Below are positions 26,382-35,686 of a DNA stretch of 64,000 bases, piece by piece. The notes under the pieces were generated by a model. The model worked only from the letters and a program-made list of their open reading frames with translations, did no database searches and had not been told where the DNA came from. The translations under genes and the position numbers were made by a program. Each line of letters opens with the position of its first letter. Position 1 is the first letter of the stretch. The DNA is taken from positions 1-64,000 of the forward strand of contig CACOPQ010000005.1 of assembly GCA_902629125.1 (NCBI GenBank). The letters run 5' to 3'. The DNA comes from an uncultured Alphaproteobacteria bacterium (GTDB lineage Bacteria; Pseudomonadota; Alphaproteobacteria; Thalassobaculales; Thalassobaculaceae).

Positions 26382-27270
26382 TCACTTCGTCTCTTAATAG
26401 ATAAATTCCACTCAATATCAAAATAATAGCACCTAGAATAACATATTTACTTGGAAAATCGTTCCAGACCAGAAGTCCTATCAAAATGGCCCATAATAAA
26501 CTTGAGTACTTAAAGGGCGAAATTACCGCCACTTTGCCTAAGCGGAAGGCTTCAATCATAAGGTACTGAGCCAATCCTACTAATAAGCCTGAAACTATAA
26601 AAATCCAAATGTGATCCAACTGTAGGTTATTCCATCCCAGCGGATACGTAAAAAAACCGGCAAGAGCAACCATAAACATACTGCTGAAAAGAATTGAAAT
26701 TGAATTTTCAGAAATGCTGATCGCTCTCGTTATAACATCTCTGGCCGCCCCAAACGCAGCTGCTCCTAATGGGGCTAGTGCAGCTAATTTAAATGCGTCG
26801 CCGGTGGGTTGTACAATGATTAACACGCCGCAAAATCCAATAATTATAGCGGTCCATCTTTGCCAGCTAACCGTTTCCTTTAGGACAACAATTCCTAGTA
26901 TGGTGGTTAGAACAGGGGCGATAAATGCTATTGCTATCGCGTCGGCTAGCGGTAAAAAACTCAGACCAGTGACAAAAAAAACAGTTGACCCGGTCATTGT
27001 ACCTGCTCTTAAAAAATGGCTCCTCCAGGAATTAATTTTTAAAGCTTTAAGGTTGTTTATAAAAAACAAAAAAACCATTAAAAGTATCAAAATTGAAAGT
27101 CCGCGAAGTGCCATTACTTGGCCAACGGGATATGATTGAGTGAGGAATTTGGCCATGGCATCGTTAATAGTAAGTGCGAGTGCTCCGCCGAGCATGCAAA
27201 CTATGCCTTTGAGAGAAGACGGACTCTTCTTAAAGATTTTGGGACCAAAAATCATTGTCCCAACTACCAC
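26359..27270 (-). CDS. EamA/DMT-superfamily transporter
   Basis: A 303-residue inner-membrane carrier with ten predicted hydrophobic segments arranged as two EamA repeats. Features include 'NDAMAKFLTQSYPVGQVMALRG' near the N-terminus and 'PLADAIAIAFIAPVLTTILG' in the first repeat. The family exports amino acids or other metabolites. It is the first gene of a leftward pair with the decarboxylase and is divergent from the ABC-F gene at 27361 (90-base gap). The substrate is unknown. Confidence 0.88.
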   Translation of the reverse strand: MVVGTMIFGPKIFKKSPSSLKGIVCMLGGALALTINDAMAKFLTQSYPVGQVMALRGLSILILLMVFLFFINNLKALKINSWRSHFLRAGTMTGSTVFFVTGLSFLPLADAIAIAFIAPVLTTILGIVVLKETVSWQRWTAIIIGFCGVLIIVQPTGDAFKLAALAPLGAAAFGAARDVITRAISISENSISILFSSMFMVALAGFFTYPLGWNNLQLDHIWIFIVSGLLVGLAQYLMIEAFRLGKVAVISPFKYSSLLWAILIGLLVWNDFPSKYVILGAIILILSGIYLLRDEVNGGGKNR

Positions 27271-27360
27271 GCTATTACATGATCAGAAAGCAAAAAAATG
27301 CTCAAATTTGCGAATGTTTAGTGACAATAAGTTATTCAAAAGCCGTGGCCATAGATAATT

Positions 27361-29283
27361 ATGATTAACATTAGTAATCTTACATATCGTATTTCCGGTA
27401 GATTGTTATTAGATAACGTTTCGGTGTCCATTCCCAGCGGACATCGTGTTGGACTTGTAGGAAAAAACGGAACAGGAAAATCAACTCTATTAAAATTAAT
27501 CTCCAACGATCTTCAGCCTGATACTGGAAATATTTCAATTAGCGGGTTTCGTGACACGGAGAACGGTATTGGAACCGTCGCTCAAGAAGCGCCTAATGGA
27601 GGTATGACACCTTTAGAATTTACGCTGGCGGCTGACTCAGAACGCGAAGGGCTTTTAAAGGAGGCAGAGACGGAGACGTTGCCAGGGCGTATTTCAGAGA
27701 TCCATTCTCGTCTTGCGGACATTAGTGCCTATTCAGCAGAGTCAAGAGCATCCAGTATTCTGCATGGACTGGGCTTTAATCAAACAGAACAGGGACAACC
27801 GCTCTCAAGCTTCTCAGGCGGATGGAGAATGCGGGTGGCGATAGCAGGCGTACTATTCTCCGATCCTGAGCTTTTACTCTTGGATGAGCCTACAAATCAT
27901 TTGGATCTAGAATCAACGATATGGTTAGAAGCTTACTTAAAAGCCTTTTCCAAAACGTTAATTTTGGTTAGTCATGACAAAGGGTTCTTGGATCGTTCCG
28001 TAGATGGTATTCTTCATCTTGAAGAAGAAAAGTTATCATTTTATCGGGGAGGCTATAGCAGTTTTGAGAAGCTTAGAAATCAGCGATTAGCTGGACTAGC
28101 ATCGCAGGCAAAAAAACAGGCGCTGAATAGAAAAAAAATAGAAGCATTTGTGGAGAGATTTAGATCGAAAGCTAGTAAAGCAAAGCAGGCTCAGAGTAAG
28201 TTGAAAGCTCTAAAACGGATAGTCGAGCAGAAAATTCCTTCAGCAGAACCAGAAACCATATTCTCATTTGTGAATGCTGATGAATTACCCCCCCCATTGA
28301 TTGTTTTTGAAAATGTCACTCTTGGATATGATCCGAGTTTTCCAGTCCTTACCAATTTAGATCTACGAATAGACAATGCCGAAAAGATAGGTTTGCTAGG
28401 GCGAAATGGAAACGGAAAATCAACACTAGCTAAAGGAATTTCGGGAAAATTAGTGCAATTTTCTGGCGAGGTGAGATGTAGTTCAAAGTTAAGGATAGGC
28501 TATTTTGCACAACATCAATTGGATGAGCTTGAACCGGAGTTAAATGCTATTGAACATTTATTACAAATCGATCCCAAAGCAAACCCTTTGAAGTTAAGAA
28601 GCAGATTAGGGGGCGTAGGATTAGTTCAAGAAAAGCAAACCACCAAAATTAAACATTTATCCGGTGGTGAGAAGGCGCGTCTTACTCTGGCGAAAATCAT
28701 TTACAAAGACCCACATGTGCTGGTTTTGGATGAACCTACTAATCATCTTGACATAGCAGCTCGCGATGCGCTTGTTTCAGCTCTAAACGAGTTTAATGGG
28801 GCGGTGATCCTTATCAGTCATGATCAGCAATTACTTGCTGGGTGTGTAGATGAATTCTTTCTGGTAGATCAAGGTGAAGTAAAGCGTTTTGACGGCGATT
28901 TGGATGATTATAAAAAATGGTTGTTGGACAAAACGAAAGAAAAAACCAAGCAGGATAATAATCAAGAAAATACAGAATTTAGGAGGCCACAAGACGTCAG
29001 TCGAAAGGAACAAAGGCAGGCCGCTGCTGAACTAAGGAAGGCCACCCAAAAAATGAGAAAAAAAGCTGGTAGTCTTGAAGTGGAATTGTCACAACTTATA
29101 GAAAAACGGCAAATTATCATAAGTCAGCTAGGCGACCAAAGAACCTACGCGCTCAAAAAAGAGGAGCTTGAAAGTTTGTTTGTTGAGAAAGCTGTTCTAG
29201 ATAAAAAAATACAGCAATGCGAACAAGATTGGTTGGAGTTAGAAGAAGAGATTGAAAAGTCGTCTTCAAGCCTTCGTATTTAG
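27361..29283 (+). CDS. ABC-F family ATPase (Uup/YheS-like)
   Basis: A soluble protein of 640 residues with two ABC domains and no membrane part. The first has GKNGTGKST (~37), a signature FSGGWRMR and LLLDEPTNHLD; the second has GRNGNGKST (~353), LSGGEKAR and LVLDEPTNHLD. Both catalytic Glu residues are intact. An inter-domain linker rich in Lys and a C-terminal coiled coil (~530-635) complete the layout. ABC-F proteins act on the ribosome to relieve stalling or modulate translation. It appears to be a single-gene unit. Confidence 0.93.
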   Translation: MINISNLTYRISGRLLLDNVSVSIPSGHRVGLVGKNGTGKSTLLKLISNDLQPDTGNISISGFRDTENGIGTVAQEAPNGGMTPLEFTLAADSEREGLLKEAETETLPGRISEIHSRLADISAYSAESRASSILHGLGFNQTEQGQPLSSFSGGWRMRVAIAGVLFSDPELLLLDEPTNHLDLESTIWLEAYLKAFSKTLILVSHDKGFLDRSVDGILHLEEEKLSFYRGGYSSFEKLRNQRLAGLASQAKKQALNRKKIEAFVERFRSKASKAKQAQSKLKALKRIVEQKIPSAEPETIFSFVNADELPPPLIVFENVTLGYDPSFPVLTNLDLRIDNAEKIGLLGRNGNGKSTLAKGISGKLVQFSGEVRCSSKLRIGYFAQHQLDELEPELNAIEHLLQIDPKANPLKLRSRLGGVGLVQEKQTTKIKHLSGGEKARLTLAKIIYKDPHVLVLDEPTNHLDIAARDALVSALNEFNGAVILISHDQQLLAGCVDEFFLVDQGEVKRFDGDLDDYKKWLLDKTKEKTKQDNNQENTEFRRPQDVSRKEQRQAAAELRKATQKMRKKAGSLEVELSQLIEKRQIIISQLGDQRTYALKKEELESLFVEKAVLDKKIQQCEQDWLELEEEIEKSSSSLRI

Positions 29284-29401
29284 TAACCTTTAACTGCTAT
29301 TGTTATCTCTTTATCATTCTGCGCATAATTAAAAGCAAAAAGAAGCGGGTAACTCTCCCTATGGTGCTATAACCCCTAATCAACACTTAAGGAGCAATTG
29401 C

Positions 29402-30994
29402 ATGAACTTCATTTCTCCTAGCGATTTAAATCAGTTAATTAATTCCTCCGATGAAATAGCTCTTATCGATGTACGCGAACAGGGGGAATTTGGAAAACAA
29501 CATATACTTTTATGTGCAAATATACCCCTTTCACAGTTAGAGATGAATGTGCCTGTTTTAGTTCCAAGGAAGAGTTGTCATATTGTCATATGCGATTTTG
29601 AAGGCGAGTTGTCATCTCGGGCATTCGATGTACTTAGTTCGTACGGATACACAAATATTTCAAGTTTAAGGGGAGGTGTGAAAGCTTGGAAAGAGGGAAA
29701 ATTTGAGGTTTTCAGCGGAGTAAATGTGCCAAGTAAAGCCTTTGGTGAGTTTGTCGAGCACACTTATGAAACGCCTTCAATTTCTGCAGAGGAATTGAAA
29801 AATATGATGGATAATAAACAAGACTTTGTTGTTTTAGACTCTCGACCCATGGATGAATATAAAATTATGAATATCCCAGGGGGTATAGATATGCCTGGAG
29901 CTGAACTTGTTTACAGGATTGAAGAAGCCCCTATAACTAAAGATACAACAGTAGTCGTAAATTGTGCGGGAAGAACCAGAAGTATCATTGGGGCACAGAC
30001 GCTTATAAACGCAGGAGTAGAAAATAAAGTGGTTGCGCTGCGTAATGGCACGCAGGGATGGCATTTAGCTGGTTACAAATTAGAGCATGGCTCGGATCGG
30101 TCAGTATCCGAAGTTACTAATCGAGGGCACTCAGTAGCACTTCAAAGGGCAAACTCAGCAGCAAAAAAATTTGGAGTAAAGTTCATTAATTGCGAGACTT
30201 TAGATCGGTGGAGAGAACAGCGAGGTGAGAGAACATTGGCGATTTTGGATGTTCGAACCAAAGAGGAATTTGAGACAGCGCATATTGCAGACTCACGTCA
30301 CGCGCCGGGAGGGCAACTCGTTCAAGCAACTGATATGTATGTTGCCACACAAAATGCAAGGGTAGTTTTAGTTGATGACAAAATGGTCCGGGCGTTAATG
30401 ACAGCCACATGGCTTGTTCAACTAGATTGGTGTGAAGTTTTTGTGTTGGAGAGAGGATTGGAGCACCAGGCTATTTGTGCCGGCAGTGAGTTAAGCCCAT
30501 GTTTTGGCTTGCATAAGCAGGATGTTACAATGGTGTCGCCTCAAGAGGCGTATGAGTTGCAATCCAATGGAGCTATATTAGTGGATGTTAGCAAGAGCCT
30601 TACGTATAGGGAAAAACATGCGAAAGGATCGGCATTCGCTGTCAGGGCAAATTTGAGGGATGATCTTTTAAAATTTCCAAAAAACGCGCAAATGATCTTT
30701 ATTTCAGACAACCAAAATCTAGCGATACTCACAGCTCTTGACTTTGCGAAAACGGAACTCGAGGTAGCTGTTGTTGATGGGGGAACGAGAGCTTGGGAAA
30801 ATGAGGGGTTACCTATGGAAGCAGGAATGACAAATCTAATTTCTCAACAAATTGACGTTTATTTGAGGCCTTACGACAGGCAGGATCCCAAAGAGATAGA
30901 AAAGGCGATGAATGAATATTTAGAATGGGAACTTGGCCTTGTTTCGCAGATAGCGCAGCCAGGTGGCGTCACCTTCAAAGAATATTCTATTTGA
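29402..30994 (+). CDS. Four-domain rhodanese protein
   Basis: A cytoplasmic protein of 530 residues composed of four consecutive rhodanese-like domains, each ending in a 'GG..AW' or similar turn. Only domain two has the standard active loop CAGRTRS (~185). Domain one has CDFEGELS at that place, with a Cys but an altered loop; domains three (VDDKMVRA) and four (SDNQNLA) have no Cys there. Sulfur transfer would thus rest mainly on domain two, with the others structural or regulatory. It starts after AAGGAGCAATTGC with good spacing. Neighbours do not define the sulfur acceptor, though sseA and metC are also in this window. Confidence 0.88.
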   Translation: MNFISPSDLNQLINSSDEIALIDVREQGEFGKQHILLCANIPLSQLEMNVPVLVPRKSCHIVICDFEGELSSRAFDVLSSYGYTNISSLRGGVKAWKEGKFEVFSGVNVPSKAFGEFVEHTYETPSISAEELKNMMDNKQDFVVLDSRPMDEYKIMNIPGGIDMPGAELVYRIEEAPITKDTTVVVNCAGRTRSIIGAQTLINAGVENKVVALRNGTQGWHLAGYKLEHGSDRSVSEVTNRGHSVALQRANSAAKKFGVKFINCETLDRWREQRGERTLAILDVRTKEEFETAHIADSRHAPGGQLVQATDMYVATQNARVVLVDDKMVRALMTATWLVQLDWCEVFVLERGLEHQAICAGSELSPCFGLHKQDVTMVSPQEAYELQSNGAILVDVSKSLTYREKHAKGSAFAVRANLRDDLLKFPKNAQMIFISDNQNLAILTALDFAKTELEVAVVDGGTRAWENEGLPMEAGMTNLISQQIDVYLRPYDRQDPKEIEKAMNEYLEWELGLVSQIAQPGGVTFKEYSI

Positions 30995-31029
30995 GCTGAC
31001 TAAAGATTTAATAGGACAAATTATTACGA

Positions 31030-32100
31030 TTAAAATGGTCTAATTGCTGCGGATTTGATCAATGCAAAAACCTGGGACCCTATTTTAAGACCCAGTCTTG
31101 AGGCACTTTGCTGCGTTATACGCGCCCAAATTGAAACATTTCCAACAGAAAGAAGGACATCACAGTGGGTATCTTTTGATGTCTCTATCTTAGCCACCAA
31201 TGCCCCTAGAATATTGGCAATACTTGTCGCAACGGGTTTTTCTAATGCAAGCGCTACATCTTGAGCTTTTAACTCAATGCGAACATTTTCTAGAGGGGCT
31301 AAATTTCGTTGGTTTACAAGAAAATACCCACCCGGAAATACTAATTTACTCAAACCGTCTTTGCCATTTTCTTTATCAACATGGCAATTAATAAGGGAAG
31401 TTTTATCGTCTTTGCCTAATAAAGTGCCAAGGGAGGGTGAATTTATTACGTCGAAAATTTGTCCATGATTTAAAATTTTTCCGTTTTCAAGCAGGACGAG
31501 ATGATCTGCTAACCTCACTACTTCTTCCATTTGATGGGATACGTAAATTATAGGAATTTTTAAATTTTTTTTGAGTATGGCTATGTAGGGAAGTATTTCC
31601 TGTTTTCTAGCAAAATCCAATGCGGCGAGTGGCTCATCCATAAATAGAAAACTTGGACCTGATAAGATGGCTCGTCCAATAGCAGTACGTTGACGTTCAC
31701 CGCCAGATAATGTTGATGGTTTTCTTTGTAAGAGCTGCCCTAGACCAAGTAATTCAATAATTTCTTTTTTACGGCTTGTCTTGTCGTGAGACCTTTTGCG
31801 GCCAAAATCTAAGTTTTCCTCTACCGACATATGAGGAAAAAGACGCCCATCTTGAAATACATATCCAATGCCACGCTTTTCTATTGGTAAATTAATTTTA
31901 TTTTCGGAGTCAAAAAATGTTGCGTTACCAACCTTAATTAGTCCAGAAATCGGTTTAATAATGCCCGACAAAACATTGATAAAGGTAGTTTTCCCTGATC
32001 CTGAGGGGCCGAATAACACCGTCGCACCGGTACTAGGAATTTCCAACTTAATATCCATAAAGAAATCATCGCGCTCAACAACAAACTCTGCACTAATCAT
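31030..32100 (-). CDS. modC: Molybdate ABC transporter, ATP-binding protein
   Basis: The energising subunit of molybdate uptake, 356 residues. The ATPase domain shows FGPSGSGKTT (~33), LSGGERQR (~132) and FLFMDEPLAALD (~153); the final ~70 residues form a Mop/TOBE-type domain. The start overlaps the modB stop by four bases (ATGA). It is the last gene of the leftward modA-modB-modC unit. Confidence 0.95.
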   Translation of the reverse strand: MISAEFVVERDDFFMDIKLEIPSTGATVLFGPSGSGKTTFINVLSGIIKPISGLIKVGNATFFDSENKINLPIEKRGIGYVFQDGRLFPHMSVEENLDFGRKRSHDKTSRKKEIIELLGLGQLLQRKPSTLSGGERQRTAIGRAILSGPSFLFMDEPLAALDFARKQEILPYIAILKKNLKIPIIYVSHQMEEVVRLADHLVLLENGKILNHGQIFDVINSPSLGTLLGKDDKTSLINCHVDKENGKDGLSKLVFPGGYFLVNQRNLAPLENVRIELKAQDVALALEKPVATSIANILGALVAKIETSKDTHCDVLLSVGNVSIWARITQQSASRLGLKIGSQVFALIKSAAIRPF

Positions 32101-32807
32101 TGGTCTTCCTCAAACTTTGTGCCTAAGCGGTTCTTAACCTTTCTAGCTAATAAATCAGAAGCGATTAGGGCTGCAAATGCAATAACAACGGAAATGGTAA
32201 GCAGTCGTATTGCCGGCGTTTGATCCCCAGGGATTTGAGTAAAGTTATACAATGCGAGCGGTATGGTTTGTGTTTCCCCTGGGATATTTGACACAAAGGT
32301 TATCGTAGCTCCAAATTCACCAAGGCTTCTAGCAAAAGCTAAAATTGTACCAGTGAGTATCCCAGGTAATGAGAGCGGTAAAGTTATGCTTAAGAAAACT
32401 ATTGTCCGGCTCGCCCCGAGAGTTCTGGCTGCAACTTCTAACCCACGATCCATCGTGTCCAATGATAATCTAATGGCACGAACCATAAGTGGAAACGCCA
32501 TAACGGCCGAAGCAATCGCTGCCCCCTTCCAGGTAAACGCAACTGTAATGTCAAAGGTATCATATAACCATGATCCCAAAACCCCACGGCGACCAAGCAG
32601 CAGAAGTAGCATATAACCCACGACAACTGGTGGCATCACAAGCGGTAAGTGAACCAAACCATCCAGTAGCCATTTACCAGGGAAATTTACTCTTGAAAGC
32701 GTGAACGCAGTGATCACACCAAGCGGTAGACAAATAGCTACGCTGAAAAATGCAACCTTTAATGTCAAATAAAAGGCATCAATTTCTATGGTTGTTAGAT
32801 TGAACAC
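32097..32807 (-). CDS. modB: Molybdate ABC transporter, permease
   Basis: An inner-membrane channel subunit of 236 residues with about five to six hydrophobic segments. The cytoplasmic coupling loop 'SLGEFGATITFVSNIPGETQT' (~160) is characteristic of ModB. It lies three bases downstream of modA and overlaps modC by four bases, consistent with one polycistronic message. Confidence 0.95.
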   Translation of the reverse strand: MFNLTTIEIDAFYLTLKVAFFSVAICLPLGVITAFTLSRVNFPGKWLLDGLVHLPLVMPPVVVGYMLLLLLGRRGVLGSWLYDTFDITVAFTWKGAAIASAVMAFPLMVRAIRLSLDTMDRGLEVAARTLGASRTIVFLSITLPLSLPGILTGTILAFARSLGEFGATITFVSNIPGETQTIPLALYNFTQIPGDQTPAIRLLTISVVIAFAALIASDLLARKVKNRLGTKFEEDQ

Positions 32808-32810
32808 AAA

Positions 32811-33581
32811 TTAATCCGTTTTAAACCCATATTTATGGAATATATATCGAGATTGCTCTGAAAAGAAAAATTTAAAGAGTTGAAGAGCCTCTTTTGGTTG
32901 CCCTTTATTGTTCAAAAGTGCCAAGGGATAAGCTATTTTTTCATGAGTGTTTTCAGGGATTTCTAATAGAGTTTTTACGTATGGTGAGGCGAGGGAGTCG
33001 GTATGATAGACGATCCCCAAGGGTACTTCGTCGCGTTCTACAAGCGCTAAAGCGGCTCGGACATTCGTCGATTGGGCCAGTTTATTCTTGATTTTGGGCC
33101 AAACCTGTAAATTTTTCAAAGCCTGCTTAGCGTAAATTCCTGCTGGTACAGCTGAAACCTCCGCAACGGCAAGTCGTCCTCCATTCAGATGAAGATTAAT
33201 ATTGCTTAGTTTATTTTCAGCCAATTTTAATGATGATCTGTGTGGCGCGACTAAAACCAAGCGATTAAAAAATACATTCACTGATTTTCTCACGAGATTA
33301 TTCTCTTTAATTCTATCCATCCATGCTTTATTGGCTGCTAAAAATAAACTGGCAGGAGCTCCATCTAAAATTTGCCTGGCGAGTGCTGAAGTCGCGCCAT
33401 AAACGGGAAGGAAACGAGTTTCTGATTTTGTATTATATGATTTCAATACAGCCTCCACCACATTTTGTGTGCTAGCCGCCGCGTATAGGTAAGTGATGTT
33501 TTTTGCAAAACCTGCAGAACTACCTAATGAAATTAGAAGGCCTAAAACCATCATAAGGCAAGAAAAGGTGAATTTGTTCAA
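32811..33581 (-). CDS. modA: Molybdate ABC transporter, periplasmic binding protein
   Basis: A 256-residue binding protein with a signal peptide (hydrophobic core ~8-22, probable cleavage after 'SAGFA'). The mature part starts with 'ITYLYAAASTQNVVEAV', the usual first ligand loop, and includes 'GATSALARQILDGAPA'. It captures molybdate (or tungstate) in the periplasm for ModBC. A partly palindromic site at 33612-33636 lies 30 bases upstream of its start. Confidence 0.93.
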   Translation of the reverse strand: MNKFTFSCLMMVLGLLISLGSSAGFAKNITYLYAAASTQNVVEAVLKSYNTKSETRFLPVYGATSALARQILDGAPASLFLAANKAWMDRIKENNLVRKSVNVFFNRLVLVAPHRSSLKLAENKLSNINLHLNGGRLAVAEVSAVPAGIYAKQALKNLQVWPKIKNKLAQSTNVRAALALVERDEVPLGIVYHTDSLASPYVKTLLEIPENTHEKIAYPLALLNNKGQPKEALQLFKFFFSEQSRYIFHKYGFKTD

Positions 33582-33611
33582 TGTGAAGTACCGTCCAAAA
33601 AAATAATAGCA

Positions 33612-33636
33612 GTCATAAATATAATGTTATTTTGAC
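33612..33636. promoter_or_regulatory. Candidate ModE operator upstream of modA
   Basis: GTCATAAATA-taatg-TTATTTTGAC is a 25-base imperfect inverted repeat (8 of 12 pairs match). Its AT-rich core and position before modA, downstream of the ModE-type gene, suggest a regulator site. I did not match it to a published consensus. Confidence 0.3.
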
Positions 33637-33673
33637 ATTTCAAAGTTTTCTCGTCCGCTTAGGATATTATCTA

Positions 33674-34012
33674 CTAGGATAAACGGTTGGAAAACCATTC
33701 AAGGTCAGAAGCTATGCTGACGTTAGCTTTTTTTTCCATATCTAAATACCTGGTCAAAATCTCTCGCCCGTAGTTACTCAAAAGTGCTCCTCCTCCGCCT
33801 TTGCCCCCCGTAGTTTTAATGACTAAAGGCTCTAAAAAGTCATTGTTTATATTATCAATCAATCCCCACGCTTTTCGGTAGGACATTCCCATTTCTCGAG
33901 CGGCAGCTGAAATGGAGCCTGTTTTATCGATAATATCAAGGAGCGTTGCCTTTCCAGGGCCAAGCGCAACTTTATCTCCGATAAGTAGTCGTATTCTTGG
34001 AATTTTTGACAT
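33674..34012 (-). CDS. ModE-type winged-helix regulator without molybdate-sensing domain
   Basis: 112 residues covering only the N-terminal DNA-binding domain of ModE: 'TGSISAAAREMGMSYRKAWGLID' is the helix-turn-helix and 'GGKGGGGALLS' the wing. The C-terminal paired Mop domains of E. coli ModE are absent, as in other short alphaproteobacterial homologues. It probably represses or tunes modABC, 92 bases downstream, but how it would sense molybdate is unclear; another Mop-type protein such as the ModC TOBE domain is a guess. It begins 14 bases after metC on the same strand. Confidence 0.85.
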   Translation of the reverse strand: MSKIPRIRLLIGDKVALGPGKATLLDIIDKTGSISAAAREMGMSYRKAWGLIDNINNDFLEPLVIKTTGGKGGGGALLSNYGREILTRYLDMEKKANVSIASDLEWFSNRLS

Positions 34013-34026
34013 TTGCGCTTTAGCAA

Positions 34027-35223
34027 CTAAAGAGAATTAATTTCTGTTAATCTATCTAAGCCTGCGCCTAGATCATCTATTAGGTCCTCTATATCTTCTA
34101 GCCCTGCGTGGACACGGAGAAGCTGGCCGCGTTCCTCCCATTTCGTTGCTGTTCGATTGTCGGCAGGGTTCGCGGGTACTATTAAGCTTTCGAACCCGCC
34201 CCAACTAGCTCCCATTCCGTACAGATTAAGCCCGTCAAGCATTGCGGCTAATGCTGCTCGAGAGTAACCATCTTCAAGTACGAATGAGAATAGGCCACTA
34301 GCACCAGTAAAGTCTCGTTTCCAAATATCGTGACCAGGGTCCGTTTCTAGCCCTGGATGGAGTACTCGTTTAACTTCTGGTCTATCTTTAAGCCAGTTAG
34401 CGAGGTGGAGGCCATTTCTCTGATTCTCCTCCATGCGAACTGCCATTGTTCGAAGTCCTCTTTGCGCTAGATACAAGTCATCTGGGCCCGATGCGTTTCC
34501 ATAATTTCTTGAGGTGCTGCGGGTTTTTTGCTCCCAATCGGGGTATTTAGAAACAATAACCCCCATCATAACATCAGAGTGTCCGCAAATATATTTTGTG
34601 ACAGCTTCAACCACAATGTCGACGCCCTTTTCAAATGCATTGAAGAACATGGCGCTTGCCCATGTATTGTCCATAATAACTGTAATCTCTTGTAGCTGAG
34701 CTTCCTTTACGATGGCTGGAATGTCTGACATTTCAAAAGTCTGTGATCCTGGGGCTTCAGTATAAATAAGAACCGTATTAGGTTTGATTAACTCTTTTAT
34801 TTTGGAGCCTATTAAAGGATCATAGTAAGTGGTTTCGATGTTAAATTTTGTTAGAATCTCATCACAAAATCGACGAGCGGGGCCATACACATTGTCTGTC
34901 ATTAGAATGTGATCACCAGCTTTTACGCAGGCTAGTATAGCATTGGTAATAGCTGCAAGACCCGAAGAAACGGATACAGCACCTGCGCCGCCATATATAC
35001 TTGCTATGCCATCCTCGAAATAGCGGCTAGTTGGGGTTCCACTGCGGCCATACCTATATCCACTCCAGTCGGGTTTTCTTGCGGCTTCAAATTTATCCAA
35101 AGAAGGCTGTAGAATTGTGGAGGCGTGATAGACTGGGGGATTCACCACGCCGTGGTTGTTATGTGGATCTCGTCCTGCATGAACAAGATTAGTTTTCAAA
35201 CGGTCGGATCGTTTTGATGACAT
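34027..35223 (-). CDS. metC: Cystathionine beta-lyase
   Basis: A 398-residue PLP enzyme of the trans-sulfuration family. 'KTNLVHAGRDP' at the N-terminus, 'ITVIMDNTWA' and the PLP Lys in 'TKYICGHSDVMMG' (~210) fit MetC-type beta-lyases more than gamma-synthases. It would split cystathionine to homocysteine, pyruvate and ammonia in Met synthesis. It is followed closely by the ModE-type gene and faces away from aapJ. Confidence 0.9.
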   Translation of the reverse strand: MSSKRSDRLKTNLVHAGRDPHNNHGVVNPPVYHASTILQPSLDKFEAARKPDWSGYRYGRSGTPTSRYFEDGIASIYGGAGAVSVSSGLAAITNAILACVKAGDHILMTDNVYGPARRFCDEILTKFNIETTYYDPLIGSKIKELIKPNTVLIYTEAPGSQTFEMSDIPAIVKEAQLQEITVIMDNTWASAMFFNAFEKGVDIVVEAVTKYICGHSDVMMGVIVSKYPDWEQKTRSTSRNYGNASGPDDLYLAQRGLRTMAVRMEENQRNGLHLANWLKDRPEVKRVLHPGLETDPGHDIWKRDFTGASGLFSFVLEDGYSRAALAAMLDGLNLYGMGASWGGFESLIVPANPADNRTATKWEERGQLLRVHAGLEDIEDLIDDLGAGLDRLTEINSL

Positions 35224-35686
35224 AGCTAATCTCTATAACTTTTTAAAAAATAAACAAAATATAGGTAAACTTTAACTTAGCCACTCGAGAGTACTACTGT
35301 GTTTCACTCTTCGTCCAGTGAGTAGAAAGTTATTTTTTATCTGGATCTCTTAATATTGTTAATTTTTAGAGTTTTGCTCTAATTTTGGAGTTTTAAATCA
35401 ATTTTCCATGATATTTGCTTTTTTTTGCCGAATCTGGCGATTTTTATTTGGGTAGCGAAATTGTTCGCTTGCCAAAAAGTCAAGCTCATGCTTGGATGCA
35501 ACCAATCACAGGGGAGCATTTGGCTTAGAGGCTAAGAGTGTTGTCTATTAACTTAGGTCAGCAGCAAGTTTTTGAGCTTTTGCTAGACTAGGATTACGGA
35601 AGTTGCGGTGACTTGTATAATTCGTTCTGATGTCAAATCACTGCGTCATTCGTTCTTTCTTAAAACTTACAGGAATGGGTTTCTAC
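35224..35686. other. Divergent metC/aapJ intergenic region with several hairpins
   Basis: Some 460 bases with no gene. Three short hairpins follow one another: AGCGAA-attg-TTCGCT near 35454-35469, CAAGC-tcat-GCTTG near 35483-35496, and CTTAG-agg-CTAAG near 35525-35537. They could belong to a structured leader or regulator sites; I could not fit them to a riboswitch class that I know. Confidence 0.35.
35616..35621 (+). promoter_or_regulatory. Candidate -10 element of aapJ
   Basis: TATAAT preceded by TTG, about 65 bases before the aapJ start. No good -35 lies 16-18 bases upstream, so an activator may be needed if this is used. Confidence 0.35.

Noticed and set aside
26714-27139. 141-residue plus-strand ORF inside the DMT transporter gene
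   Set aside because: Antisense shadow of membrane-helix codons.
35224-35629. SAM-responsive riboswitch upstream of metC
   Set aside because: I looked for SAM-II and SAM/SAH type patterns by eye and found none; only generic hairpins are present.
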